From: Clostridium sardiniense
GTDB lineage: Bacteria; Bacillota; Clostridia; Clostridiales; Clostridiaceae
Direction of reading: 5' to 3'
Assembly (NCBI RefSeq): GCF_016907995.1
Contig: NZ_JAFBDA010000032.1
Span: forward strand, 1 to 37,665
Length of the DNA: 37,665 nt
Position 1 is the stretch's first letter. Each line of letters starts with the position of its first letter. A program made the translations under genes and the position numbers. Shown here piece by piece: positions 1 to 7,974 of this stretch. The notes under the pieces are model-generated. The model worked only from the letters and a program-made list of their open reading frames with translations, had not been told where the DNA came from and did not search any database.

Positions 1-95
1 AATGTCAATGAGATTATAAAATTTGAAATTTTAATACCTAAATTAAAAAATCTACTAGCAAATATTAATATATACGCCCAAGAATATTTAATATC
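1..95. repeat. 95-bp terminal direct repeat, left copy
   Basis: Bases 1-95 are identical to 37571-37665. The nuclease reading frame entering from 37364 continues without a stop through this copy, so the repeat marks where a circular or circularly permuted molecule was opened and not a biological boundary. It could also be true terminal redundancy of packaged DNA, but the partition and replication genes favour a circle of 37,570 bp. Confidence 0.95.
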
Positions 96-1422
96 TACTA
101 GCAGATTCAAAGGGTTTATAGATCTTATCACTAAAAATAGTGATGGTTCAGTTGATATTTTTGATTTCAAGTATTCCAATAACATTGAAAAATATCTCGA
201 AAGCCCTCAATTATCATTATACAAATATTTTTTAGAGCAACAAGGATTTAAAGTAAGAAAATTAGGATTTATTTTTGTTCCTAAGACTTTCATAAGGCAA
301 AAGAAAACAGAAGATCTTTATCAATTTAGAAAAAGATTAATAGAAACAGTTGAAGAACAAGAAATTATTTTAGAAGAAGTTAAATATAACCCCAATCATG
401 TTATTGAGTTTTTTAATAACATAATAAACACTAAGGAAATTAAAGATTATACAAAAAATGTAACCAAGCTATGTGATTGGTGTGAATATAAAGATTATTG
501 TCAGAGAGGAATTGATTATATGTTATTACCAAAGGTTGAAAGAGTTGATATAAATAAAGTTTCTTATATGAAAGGTTGGATTTATGGTGCTCCATTTAGT
601 GGAAAGACTACATTTTTAGATAGTGCACCGGATCCATTGAATTTAAATACAGATGGTAACGTAAAGTATGTTACGATGCAAAGACTTCCAATAAAAGATG
701 AAGTAACAGTAGAAGGAAGAATAACAAAAAGAAAATTCGCATGGGAAGTATTTAAAGATACAATTGATGAACTTGAAAAAGGTTCAGAGTTTAAAACTAT
801 AATTGTTGACTTAGTGGAAGATACAAGAGAAATGTGCCGTATCTTCATGTATGACAAGCTAGGCATACAACATGAATCCGATAGTGGTTTCGGTAAAGGA
901 TGGGATATCATAAAAACCGAATATCTTAGCACTATGAGAAGATTATTAAATTTAGAATATAATATTTTCTTAATTTCACATGAAGATGTATCAAAAGATA
1001 TTACTAAAAAATCAGGGGATAAAATTACAAAGATTGCTCCAAATATTCAAGAAGCTATTGCAAATAAATTAGCTGGAATGGTCGATTTTGTTGGTAGAGT
1101 AATCGTAAATGAAGATAATACAAGAGTTTTAAGTTTTAAACAAAATGAAGTTACTTTCGGTGGTGGAAGATTAGGAATAAAAGAACAAGAAATACCACTA
1201 GAATGGGATAAGCTATTAGATGTTTATAACGAAGCTAAAGCTGAAGCCGATAAAAGAAGAAATGTTAAAAAAGGTGCAGCTTTAAAGGTAGAATCTAAAG
1301 AAGTAGTAATTCCTATTGAAAAGTTAGAAGAAACTTCAAAGGATGAAGAACCAAAAGAAGAAAAATCAGTTGAAGAAAAGCCTAAAAGAGCTAGAAAATC
1401 AAGAAAAAAGGATAAAGAATAG
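1..1422 (+). CDS. PD-(D/E)XK nuclease-Sak4 recombinase fusion, 3' part (continues from 37364)
   Basis: The frame is open from base 1. Codons 1-173 finish the nuclease: GFID and DFK supply the acidic, D and K residues of the PD-(D/E)XK site (Asp110, Asp124, Lys126 of the full protein), and C-x2-C-x5-C at about 472-501 matches the Fe-S ligands of AddB/Cas4. From ATG 520 a 300-residue RecA-like NTPase of the Sak4/AAA_24 type follows: Walker A GAPFSGKTT, Walker B-like TIIVDLVED, and a lysine/glutamate-rich tail. Sak4 proteins are phage single-strand annealing recombinases. AGAGAGGA at 503-510 lies nine bases before ATG 520, so the ATPase may also be made alone. The next gene is a DUF669 protein, the usual partner. 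In related phages the two activities are more often separate genes, so this looks like a read-through fusion. Confidence 0.85.
   Translation, partial: NVNEIIKFEILIPKLKNLLANINIYAQEYLISTSRFKGFIDLITKNSDGSVDIFDFKYSNNIEKYLESPQLSLYKYFLEQQGFKVRKLGFIFVPKTFIRQKKTEDLYQFRKRLIETVEEQEIILEEVKYNPNHVIEFFNNIINTKEIKDYTKNVTKLCDWCEYKDYCQRGIDYMLLPKVERVDINKVSYMKGWIYGAPFSGKTTFLDSAPDPLNLNTDGNVKYVTMQRLPIKDEVTVEGRITKRKFAWEVFKDTIDELEKGSEFKTIIVDLVEDTREMCRIFMYDKLGIQHESDSGFGKGWDIIKTEYLSTMRRLLNLEYNIFLISHEDVSKDITKKSGDKITKIAPNIQEAIANKLAGMVDFVGRVIVNEDNTRVLSFKQNEVTFGGGRLGIKEQEIPLEWDKLLDVYNEAKAEADKRRNVKKGAALKVESKEVVIPIEKLEETSKDEEPKEEKSVEEKPKRARKSRKKDKE
503..522 (+). promoter_or_regulatory. Internal ribosome binding site and start for a separate Sak4 product
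   Basis: AGAGAGGA (503-510) lies nine bases before ATG 520 inside the fusion frame, exactly at the boundary between the nuclease and the ATPase. This would allow a second, 300-residue Sak4-only protein. The spacing and strength match those of real starts elsewhere in this window. Confidence 0.6.
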
Positions 1423-1437
1423 GGAGGATTTTGAATA

Positions 1438-1896
1438 ATGGAATTATGGGAAAAGTTTGATAAAAATATAGATACTGAAGGATTAAAAAAGGATACCGAA
1501 GAAGCAAAAGAGAATGCTGGTAATTTTAAAGAAGTACCACATGGAGAATATGAAGTAGAAATTAGTAAAATTGAATTAAAGGCAACTAAGAAAGGTGATC
1601 CAATGTTAAGTATCTGGTTTAAGATCTTAACAGGAGAATATAAAGATTCATTAATATTCTATAACCAAGTATTAAATAATGGCTATGGCATACATAATGC
1701 AAATGAGTTTTTAAGATCACTTGAAACTGAAGTTGACGTAGATTTTGATAATTTCACTCAATACAATGAATTGCTATTAGATGTATTTGAAGCAGTAAAT
1801 GGAAATTTAGAGTTTGCACTTAAATATAGTCAAAATGCTAAAAATGAAAAATACAGTGATTATGAAATAACAGAGGTATTTGAGAAAGAAGATTAG
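1438..1896 (+). CDS. DUF669 family protein, probable single-strand DNA-binding protein
   Basis: This is a 152-residue acidic protein starting at ATG 1438 behind AGGGAGGA. The core pattern (GEYEVEISKIELKATKKGDP followed by MLSIWFKI and a G-x-YKDSLIFYNQ strand) is the DUF669 signature. DUF669 proteins in phages sit beside Sak-type annealases, and are thought to act as SSB-like OB-fold proteins. The last residues are acidic (EVFEKED), as in SSB tails that recruit partners. It follows the nuclease-Sak4 gene by 15 bases and is surely co-transcribed. The family call is good; the single-strand-binding role is inferred from family and context. Confidence 0.75.
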   Translation: MELWEKFDKNIDTEGLKKDTEEAKENAGNFKEVPHGEYEVEISKIELKATKKGDPMLSIWFKILTGEYKDSLIFYNQVLNNGYGIHNANEFLRSLETEVDVDFDNFTQYNELLLDVFEAVNGNLEFALKYSQNAKNEKYSDYEITEVFEKED

Positions 1897-1913
1897 CTTT
1901 ATTTGTCCAAGTT

Positions 1914-2028
1914 TAAAATGTCAGTTTCTTTTATAAAGATTAAAAGATGAAAGAGAGGTATTTCCTTTTGCTAACAATGAGTTCTCTAAGCTGACATTTA
2001 ATTATATAATGGCTCCATTTATGGGGCC
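1914..2028 (+). ncRNA. Structured leader or small RNA before the HTH-repeat gene
   Basis: This gene-free stretch holds nested inverted repeats. AAATGTCAG (1916-1924) pairs perfectly with CTGACATTT (1991-1999), and AGAGA (1952-1956) with TCTCT (1983-1987) inside it. A third hairpin, GGCTCCAT/ATGGGGCC at 2011-2028, follows directly and lies just before the ribosome site of the next gene. Only short T runs follow, so a strong terminator is unlikely. It may be a regulated leader or a processed RNA; no known family is recognised. Confidence 0.4.
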
Positions 2029-2053
2029 ATTTCTAATGAAAGAGGGTAATTAT

Positions 2054-2560
2054 ATGTTTAGACCAGTTGATTATTATATAACTCCTGAAGAATATAAAAT
2101 TGCAGAAAAGAATGGTATTTCTAAATGTACTTTAGAAAGAAGAATAAGGCTATATGGATGGGATAAACAAAGAGCTTTAACTCAAAAACCACATAAAAGA
2201 CATGATAGATCTTACTGGATGAATGTAGCTAAAGAAAATGGGATAAAGAAATCAACTTTTTTGGGTAGAGTTAATAGACATGGTTGGAGTGAAGAAAAAG
2301 CTGCTACTACTGTAGTAGTAAAAACTGCAATTAGAAATAGAAAATATTCAGATAAAGTTTATAAAAGACTAGAAGAAAACGGAATAAGTAGACAACTCTT
2401 TTATGACAGAATAAGAAAAGGATGGGATATTGAAAGAGCAACAACAAGAAAGCCATTTACTAATCAGGAAAAAGCAGAATCATTAAAGAATAAAAATAGT
2501 TACTTTAAAGATCTTAATGAATTACACTGGGCTATTAGTAAATCAAAGTGTCATGTGTAA
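2054..2560 (+). CDS. Protein with three helix-turn-helix-like repeats
   Basis: ATG 2054 is preferred over the upstream ATG 2009 because AAAGAGGG lies seven bases before it and the upstream 15 codons fall in a hairpin. The 168-residue protein has three repeats of about 45 residues with the pattern A-x2-NGI-x3-T-x3-R-x4-GW-x3-A-T: EKNGISKCTLERRIRLYGW, KENGIKKSTFLGRVNRHGW and EENGISRQLFYDRIRKGW. Each resembles a small DNA-binding helix-turn-helix. It lies in the replication module between the DUF669 gene and the DNA polymerase accessory gene, so it may bind an origin or regulate early genes. I know no exact family; the DNA-binding role is inferred. Confidence 0.65.
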   Translation: MFRPVDYYITPEEYKIAEKNGISKCTLERRIRLYGWDKQRALTQKPHKRHDRSYWMNVAKENGIKKSTFLGRVNRHGWSEEKAATTVVVKTAIRNRKYSDKVYKRLEENGISRQLFYDRIRKGWDIERATTRKPFTNQEKAESLKNKNSYFKDLNELHWAISKSKCHV

Positions 2561-2574
2561 GTTAGGAGGACGTT

Positions 2575-2868
2575 TTGGAAGAAGAAATTATAATTAAAGA
2601 AATAAATGAAAATCAAGAAAAAACTTTAATGAATCTTAAAGAAAATAAAGAATGGATTCAAATAGATCTATATAAAGGTGGAACTGTTATTTTGATAGTT
2701 AGAGAAGATGTTGAAATGAAAGTTATTCCACAAGGACATATAGAGAAAGAATTTACCTTGGAATATAAGAATAAATCTTATTTTTTAAATAAGAATGGAG
2801 AAATAATTGCTATTGGATTAGGTATTACTAAATGGAATGATCCAATAAAAACTATAAGAAAGGAATAA
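2575..2868 (+). CDS. Hypothetical early protein, 97 residues
   Basis: The start is TTG 2575 after a strong TTAGGAGGA (2562-2570). The short acidic protein (MEEEIIIKEINENQEK...) has a predicted mostly beta core with no motif that I recognise. It is packed between the HTH-repeat gene and the DNA polymerase with five-base spacing to the latter, so it belongs to the replication operon. The function is unknown. Confidence 0.7.
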   Translation: MEEEIIIKEINENQEKTLMNLKENKEWIQIDLYKGGTVILIVREDVEMKVIPQGHIEKEFTLEYKNKSYFLNKNGEIIAIGLGITKWNDPIKTIRKE

Positions 2869-2873
2869 AAGAA

Positions 2874-4571
2874 ATGATATTTTATGACTTCGAGGTATTT
2901 AAATATGATTGGTTAGTAGTATTAAAAAATACTGATGATAGATCAACTACGGTGATAGTTAATGATAAAGATAAATTAACTGATTTTTATAATAACTATA
3001 AAGAAGAAATATGGTGTGGTTATAACTCTAGAAGTTATGATCAATATATTTTAAAAGGAATTTTAGCTGGATTTAATCCAAAAGATATTAATGATTGGAT
3101 AATAGTAAAACATCAACCAGCATGGAAGTTTAGTTCTTTATTATTTAAAATACCTTTATTTAATTACGATGTTATGACGTCAATGCATGGTTTGAAGCAA
3201 TTAGAGGGATTTATGGGGAACGATATAAGAGAAACTACAATTCCTTTTGATATAGATAGAAAATTAACGACTAAAGAATTAGATGAAGTTATTTTTTATT
3301 GTAATCATGATGTAGAGCAGACAATGGAAGTCTTTATTAATAGAATAGAGGAATTTGAAGCTCATATGGGATTAATAAAGACCTTTAAATTACCACTAAA
3401 ATATATAAATAAAACTAAAGCTCAATTATCATCAATTATTTTAGGAGCAGTAAAGAAAGATCATGATGATGAATTTAATATATCTATAGTCGATACTATA
3501 AGGCTTAAAAAATATAAGTGGGTTTTAGAGTGGTACTTAAACCCACTAAATAAAGACTATAAAAAATCTTTAAAAGTTGATATAGAAGGAGTAATACATG
3601 TATTTAGTTGGGGTGGTTTACATGGAGCAAGATCTAATTATATTTCCGAAGGAATATTTGTAAATTCTGATGTAGGTAGTTTTTATCCAAGTGAAGGGAT
3701 AGAATATAATTTTTTAAGTAGAAATATAACAAATAAATCAAAATATGAAGAAATATACGATTATAGAATGAAACTAAAACATGAAGGTAAAAAGAAAGAG
3801 CAACAACCATATAAAATTGTACTTAACGCAACTTATGGAGCAAGTAAAGATAAATACAACAATTTATATGATCCATTACAAGCAAATAATATTTGTGTAA
3901 ATGGTCAATTAATGTTACTTGATTTAATAGAAAAAGTATTTGAAGTTTTACCAGGTGCTTTATTAATTCAATCTAATACAGATGGTGTAATGTTCAAATT
4001 AGAATGTAAAGATGATTTAAATATTTATAAAAAAGTTTGTAATGAATGGTGCAATAGAACAAGAATGACATTAGAGCATGACATAATAGAGAAAGTTATC
4101 CAAAAGGATGTAAATAATTATTATGTTGTAAAAGAAGGTGGAAAAGTTAAGAGTAAGGGTGCTTATGCTAAATCGTTAAATAAATTAGATTATGATTTAC
4201 CAATAGTAAATGAAGCATTATATAACTACTTTATTAAAGATATTCCAGTTAAGACTACAATAAATGAATGTAAAGAACTAATAAAATTTCAAAAGGTAGT
4301 TAAAGTATCAGGTAAATATTTATGTGCTTATCATGGAAATAAAAGACTAGATGAAAAAGTATTGAGAGTATTTGCATCAAAGAATAATGATCCTGGAGTA
4401 TTTAAAGTTAAAAGTGAAGGAGCCACAAAAGAAAAGATAGCAGGAACACCAATTAATTGTTTTATAAATAATGCAGATATAAAAGGTAAAAGGATACCTA
4501 GGAGATTGGACAAGGGTTGGTACATAGAAGTGGCCCAAAAAAGAATAAATGATTTTTTAGGAGTGAAATAG
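2874..4571 (+). CDS. Family B DNA polymerase with 3'-5' exonuclease
   Basis: This 565-residue protein carries the exonuclease motifs first: YDFEVFKYDW (Exo I, residues 4-13), WCGYNSRSYDQ (Exo II) and YCNHDVEQT (Exo III). The polymerase motifs follow: DVGSFYPS (motif A), KIVLNATYGA (motif B) and SNTDGVMF (motif C, normally DTDS; here NTDG keeps the second aspartate). Its length is close to protein-primed phage polymerases such as phi29 (about 575), but the adjacent primase-helicase argues for RNA/DNA priming here. It is the replicative polymerase of the lytic cycle, encoded between an unknown small protein and a MazG-like enzyme. The start ATG 2874 follows AAGGAA at good spacing. Confidence 0.9.
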   Translation: MIFYDFEVFKYDWLVVLKNTDDRSTTVIVNDKDKLTDFYNNYKEEIWCGYNSRSYDQYILKGILAGFNPKDINDWIIVKHQPAWKFSSLLFKIPLFNYDVMTSMHGLKQLEGFMGNDIRETTIPFDIDRKLTTKELDEVIFYCNHDVEQTMEVFINRIEEFEAHMGLIKTFKLPLKYINKTKAQLSSIILGAVKKDHDDEFNISIVDTIRLKKYKWVLEWYLNPLNKDYKKSLKVDIEGVIHVFSWGGLHGARSNYISEGIFVNSDVGSFYPSEGIEYNFLSRNITNKSKYEEIYDYRMKLKHEGKKKEQQPYKIVLNATYGASKDKYNNLYDPLQANNICVNGQLMLLDLIEKVFEVLPGALLIQSNTDGVMFKLECKDDLNIYKKVCNEWCNRTRMTLEHDIIEKVIQKDVNNYYVVKEGGKVKSKGAYAKSLNKLDYDLPIVNEALYNYFIKDIPVKTTINECKELIKFQKVVKVSGKYLCAYHGNKRLDEKVLRVFASKNNDPGVFKVKSEGATKEKIAGTPINCFINNADIKGKRIPRRLDKGWYIEVAQKRINDFLGVK

Positions 4572-4573
4572 AA

Positions 4574-4840
4574 ATGAAAAATACTGATGAAAAAGATATA
4601 TATAGAAAAGTATTATTAGAGTTTGGCTCAAATATGCAGAAAATAGTTTGTATGGAGGAATGTGCAGAACTACAACAAGCATTAAGTAAAGATATAAGAC
4701 ATGATAATCATAATGTAGAAGAAGAAATAGCAGATGTAGAAATTATGATAGGTCAAATGAAGCTTTTATATGATATAGATAAAATAGAAAAAATAAAAGC
4801 TGAAAAGCTTAAAAGAATTTCAGATATAGTTGATCATTAG
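4574..4840 (+). CDS. MazG-like nucleotide pyrophosphohydrolase
   Basis: This 88-residue all-helical protein contains the all-alpha NTP-pyrophosphatase metal site: EECAELQQAL followed by EEEIADVEIM (the ExxE...ExxD pattern). Such enzymes hydrolyse (d)NTPs to monophosphates and are common in phage replication modules, where they may adjust nucleotide or alarmone pools. It starts two bases after the polymerase stop and ends 12 bases before the primase start, so it is translationally linked to both. The family call is strong; the physiological substrate is unknown. Confidence 0.85.
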   Translation: MKNTDEKDIYRKVLLEFGSNMQKIVCMEECAELQQALSKDIRHDNHNVEEEIADVEIMIGQMKLLYDIDKIEKIKAEKLKRISDIVDH

Positions 4841-4852
4841 GAAGTGAAAATA

Positions 4853-6703
4853 ATGTTTAAAGGATTTATACCAACAAAAGGCAAAAAGCCAACAGAAAAA
4901 ATAAGAGGAAGAACGGATTTTTATAAATTAAAAGATGTTCAAAATTTAAAAGAATATGGTGGGGTACTTGATGATCCTTACATTATGATTGATATTGATG
5001 ATAGCACTGAAGCGGAAATATTATTTAATATAGTCAAGGATCTTAAATTAAAATGCAATACAATAAAAACTTCAAGGGGAAGACATTTTTATTTTAAGAA
5101 TACCGATGTGAGAAGAAATGCAGTCGGGAAAACATGTGCTTTAGGAATTACAGTAGATATTAAATTAGGCTCAAAAAATGCAGTAGTACCACTAAAAATA
5201 AATAATAAAGAGAGAGAAATAAAATTATTAAAAGAAGTGGACAACCTTCCAAGGTGGCTCCAAGTAGTTGAAAAAATACCTGACTTTTTTAATTTAGAAG
5301 AAGGTGACGGAAGAAACCAGGTATTTTTTAACTACATATTGAAGTTACAAAAATATAATTTTGCTAAGGATGAAATAAAAGAAGCAATAAAAATTATAAA
5401 TAAATATATATTAAAAAATCCATTAGAAGAAAAAGAACTAAAGATCATACTGAGAAATGAAGCATTTCAAAAACCTAACTTTTATGATGGAAATAAACTT
5501 ATGCATGATAAATTTGCCACTTTCTTAAAATGTGAGTGTAATTTAATAAAAATTGATAATATTCTTCATATATATAAAGATGGAATTTATATAAGCGATG
5601 TAAATGAAATAGAAAAGTCTATGATTAATTTTATTCCCACTCTTACAAAATCCAAAAGAGCTGAAGTTTTAGCATATTTAGATTTAATATGTGAAAATAA
5701 AAATTTAAGCGATCCAAATTACTTAGTTCTTAATAATGGATTGTTAGATATTAGTGATATGACTTTAAAGGAATTTGAACCATCTTATATATGTAAAAAT
5801 AGAGTTCCAATAAATTATAATCCAGGTGCGTATAATGAAACTATGGATAAAACATTAAATAAAATATGTTGTAATGACAAAAATTTAAGAGCTTTAATTG
5901 AAGAAATGGTGGGTTATTGCATTTTTAGAAGAAATGAATTAGGTAAGGCCTTTATTTTAACTGGTGAAGGTAGTAATGGGAAATCAACTTTATTATCAAT
6001 AATTAAAGCAATAGTTGGCCCTGATAATGTAGCAAGTATTGGATTAGATGAATTATGTCAAAGATTTAAAACTGCTGAATTATATGGGAAATTGACCAAT
6101 ATAGGTGATGATATAAGTAATAATTATATTCCAGATAACTCAACTTTTAAAAAATTAGTTACTGGAGAAACAGTTAATGTTGAAAGAAAGGGCAGAGATC
6201 CATTCGATTTTACCAACTATTCAAAATTAATTTTTTCAGCTAATGAAATGCCTAGAATTAATGATACAAGTAATGGGTTAATGAGAAGGTTAGTAATTAT
6301 TCCTTTCAATGCAACATTTAGCGTTAAGGATGATGACTTTGATCCATTTATTAAAGATAAATTATTAGCTGATGATTCATTAGAATATATGCTTAGAATC
6401 TCAATTGATGCTTTAAAAAGAATTTTGGCTCACCGTAAATTTACAACAGTAACAGCAGTAGAAGAACAAATTAAAGAATATGAAAAAATAAATAATCCTA
6501 TTCTTACATTTATAGATGAAAATAAATTAGAAAATGAATCTACTAAAGATATGTACTTAAAATATTCAAGTTGGTGTTCTGAAAGTGGTTTAAAGGCATT
6601 ATCAAAAATAGCATTTAGTCGTGAAATATGTAAAAAAGGTTATAAAAGTAAGCAAATTAGAGTTGATGGAAAAAGAGTAAGTATATTTGTCTTAGATGTC
6701 TAA
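4853..6703 (+). CDS. Primase-helicase (AEP-type prim-pol fused to D5/SF3 helicase)
   Basis: ATG 4853 is chosen over GTG 4844 because TTAGGAAGTG sits eight bases before it, giving 616 residues. The N-terminal part has archaeo-eukaryotic primase motifs: YIMIDIDD (metal-binding acids), TSRGRHFYF (the S-x-H motif) and VDIKLG. After a D5_N-type linker comes an SF3 helicase with Walker A GEGSNGKST (about residues 371-379) and Walker B-like LTNIGDDI, then a winged-helix-like C-terminus. It would open the lytic origin and lay primers. The likely origin (6691-6945) begins within its last codons, the usual placement of an origin beside its initiator. Confidence 0.9.
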   Translation: MFKGFIPTKGKKPTEKIRGRTDFYKLKDVQNLKEYGGVLDDPYIMIDIDDSTEAEILFNIVKDLKLKCNTIKTSRGRHFYFKNTDVRRNAVGKTCALGITVDIKLGSKNAVVPLKINNKEREIKLLKEVDNLPRWLQVVEKIPDFFNLEEGDGRNQVFFNYILKLQKYNFAKDEIKEAIKIINKYILKNPLEEKELKIILRNEAFQKPNFYDGNKLMHDKFATFLKCECNLIKIDNILHIYKDGIYISDVNEIEKSMINFIPTLTKSKRAEVLAYLDLICENKNLSDPNYLVLNNGLLDISDMTLKEFEPSYICKNRVPINYNPGAYNETMDKTLNKICCNDKNLRALIEEMVGYCIFRRNELGKAFILTGEGSNGKSTLLSIIKAIVGPDNVASIGLDELCQRFKTAELYGKLTNIGDDISNNYIPDNSTFKKLVTGETVNVERKGRDPFDFTNYSKLIFSANEMPRINDTSNGLMRRLVIIPFNATFSVKDDDFDPFIKDKLLADDSLEYMLRISIDALKRILAHRKFTTVTAVEEQIKEYEKINNPILTFIDENKLENESTKDMYLKYSSWCSESGLKALSKIAFSREICKKGYKSKQIRVDGKRVSIFVLDV

Positions 6704-6945
6704 GATAAGCCTATGATATTTTTAAAACATATTAGACACTTATAAAGCTAGTAAATAAGCTATTTTAAAGGTAATTTGTCTAAGGTGTCTAAGATACTTT
6801 AACTTTCTTATATATAACTATATATAAATAAAAAAATATATAGTAATTATAAATAATATATATTATATATTCATCTTAGACACTTTATTAAGTAAAAATG
6901 CTTATAAATAGCATAACCAAGACATTTTAAAGGGTGTCTAAGATA
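6691..6945. repeat. Candidate lytic replication origin: GTGTCTAAGATA iterons around an AT-only segment
   Basis: TGTCTAAGATA or its complement occurs at 6697-6707, 6732-6741 (inverted, TTAGACACTT), 6777-6784 (TGTCTAAG), 6785-6796, 6873-6883 (inverted) and 6934-6945. Two diverged blocks of about 65-70 bp (6732-6796 and 6876-6945) share the order inverted iteron, AAGCTA/ATGCTTA-like core, TTTTAAAGG, direct iteron. Between them 6801-6872 is almost pure A/T and should melt easily. The repeats begin inside the end of the primase-helicase gene. This is the classic layout of a theta-type origin; the bound protein may be the primase-helicase or the HTH-repeat protein. Confidence 0.7.
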
Positions 6946-6965
6946 AATAACAAAAAGGAGGAAAA

Positions 6966-7385
6966 ATGAAAGAATATATAGAAGAATTATTAAAAAACTA
7001 TAGAAAAAATAAGTTTAGAATAAATGATATTGATATAGAAATAGAAGAAATTCAAATGAATTTTGAAGGTATAAGGGGGTTAAATATTTCAAATGAAAAA
7101 ACAGGCCCTACAAATAAATTTAATTCAGATGTAGAAAATGAAATAGTAAATAAAGAAAATAGAATAGATCAGCTAACACAAAATAAGATAAAACTACAAA
7201 CGGAAATAAAAAGAACAGAAAATTTATTAAATTATTTAGAAGGAAGACATGAGAAAGTAATAAAATTTAGATATATTGACGGTTTAAAATGGAGTGTAAT
7301 AAGTGAAAGGTTAGAAATAAGTGAACCAACTTGTAGAAAAGCTAGAGAAGATGCAATAGAAGAATTATCAAGTATATTAAGTTAA
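6966..7385 (+). CDS. ArpU/RinA-like late transcription activator
   Basis: This 139-residue protein starts at ATG 6966 after AAAAAGGAGGAAAA. The first two thirds are a charged coiled coil (heptads around KENRIDQLTQNKIKLQTEIKR). The end is a sigma-70 region 4-like helix-turn-helix: KFRYIDGLKWSVISERL then EISEPTCRKAREDAIEEL. This architecture is that of the ArpU/RinA/LtrC-type proteins that switch on late phage genes in Firmicutes. It lies immediately before a promoter with paired direct repeats (7402-7473) and TerS, exactly the RinA position. The exact family is inferred. Confidence 0.75.
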   Translation: MKEYIEELLKNYRKNKFRINDIDIEIEEIQMNFEGIRGLNISNEKTGPTNKFNSDVENEIVNKENRIDQLTQNKIKLQTEIKRTENLLNYLEGRHEKVIKFRYIDGLKWSVISERLEISEPTCRKAREDAIEELSSILS

Positions 7386-7401
7386 TTACCTAAAACTTAA
7401 C

Positions 7402-7438
7402 GAAAGTTTGTCTAAATATTTATGAAAGTTTATCTAAA
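7402..7438 (+). repeat. Paired direct repeats, probable late activator binding sites
   Basis: GAAAGTTTGTCTAAA (7402-7416) and GAAAGTTTATCTAAA (7424-7438) are 15-bp copies with one difference, spaced 22 bp (two helical turns). They sit about 42 and 64 bp upstream of the -10 at 7468 and right after the activator gene, as expected for activator sites. Confidence 0.6.
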
Positions 7439-7444
7439 ACATTC

Positions 7445-7473
7445 TTTCAAGTTACTTTAATTAGGATTATAAT
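7445..7473 (+). promoter_or_regulatory. Candidate late promoter
   Basis: A perfect -10 (TATAAT, 7468-7473) is paired with only a poor -35 (TTTCAA, 7445-7450, 17-bp spacing). A good -10 with a weak -35 behind two direct repeats is typical of an activator-dependent promoter. It would drive terS and the morphogenesis genes. Confidence 0.55.
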
Positions 7474-7502
7474 ATAGATAGTGAAAAAGTAAATAAAACA
7501 AA

Positions 7503-7532
7503 AGCACTTAGTAAAAACTAGGTGCTTTTTTA
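7503..7532 (+). terminator. Intrinsic terminator before terS
   Basis: AAGCACTTAGT and ACTAGGTGCTT form a strong stem with loop AAAA followed by a T run. It lies only about 25 bases after the predicted late promoter start site, so late transcripts must pass it to reach terS. It could instead end the early operon. Confidence 0.75.
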
Positions 7533-7572
7533 ATTTTCAAATGTAAATAATGTAATGAAAGAAGGTGAGGGG

Positions 7573-7974
7573 ATGCAATTAGGGAAAAAGCAATATCTAG
7601 CAATTCAATATATATTAGAAGGTAAGCAAATAACTGATATAGCTAAAGCTTTAGGAGTAGCAAGACAAACTATTTATAATTGGCTAGATGATGAAGAATT
7701 TAAAACTGAAGTGGACACGCTTAGGCGAGAAATTCAAACCTCTGCTAAGAACTATGTAGAGAACAATATAAAGCTATATATTGATGAAATAGAAGGATTA
7801 GCCTTGAATAAGGAAACAAGCTCTAAAGTTAAAGCTGATCTATTAAAATACCTTGTAGATAGGGTACTTGGTAAGACTACAACAAAGGTTGAGGTTAATG
7901 ATAATAATACTAATAATACTGATAATGTAAACCTAGATGAATTAGTTAAGGAGTTTGAGAAACAAGGGGAATAA
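7573..7974 (+). CDS. terS: Terminase small subunit
   Basis: ATG 7573 is preferred to ATG 7555 because AAGGTGAGG lies just before it, giving 133 residues. An N-terminal helix-turn-helix of the phBC6A51 type is plain: KQITDIAKALGVARQTIYNWLDDEEF. A helical oligomerisation region follows (ENNIKLYIDEIEGLALNKE) and an acidic tail. TerS binds the packaging site in viral DNA and loads the large subunit. It is separated from terL by about 360 gene-free bases, unusual for these genes, which often overlap. Confidence 0.85.
   Translation: MQLGKKQYLAIQYILEGKQITDIAKALGVARQTIYNWLDDEEFKTEVDTLRREIQTSAKNYVENNIKLYIDEIEGLALNKETSSKVKADLLKYLVDRVLGKTTTKVEVNDNNTNNTDNVNLDELVKEFEKQGE

Noticed and set aside
2005..2010. 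TATAAT before the HTH-repeat gene as a promoter.
   Set aside because: No -35 at proper spacing, and the region is AT-rich and structured.
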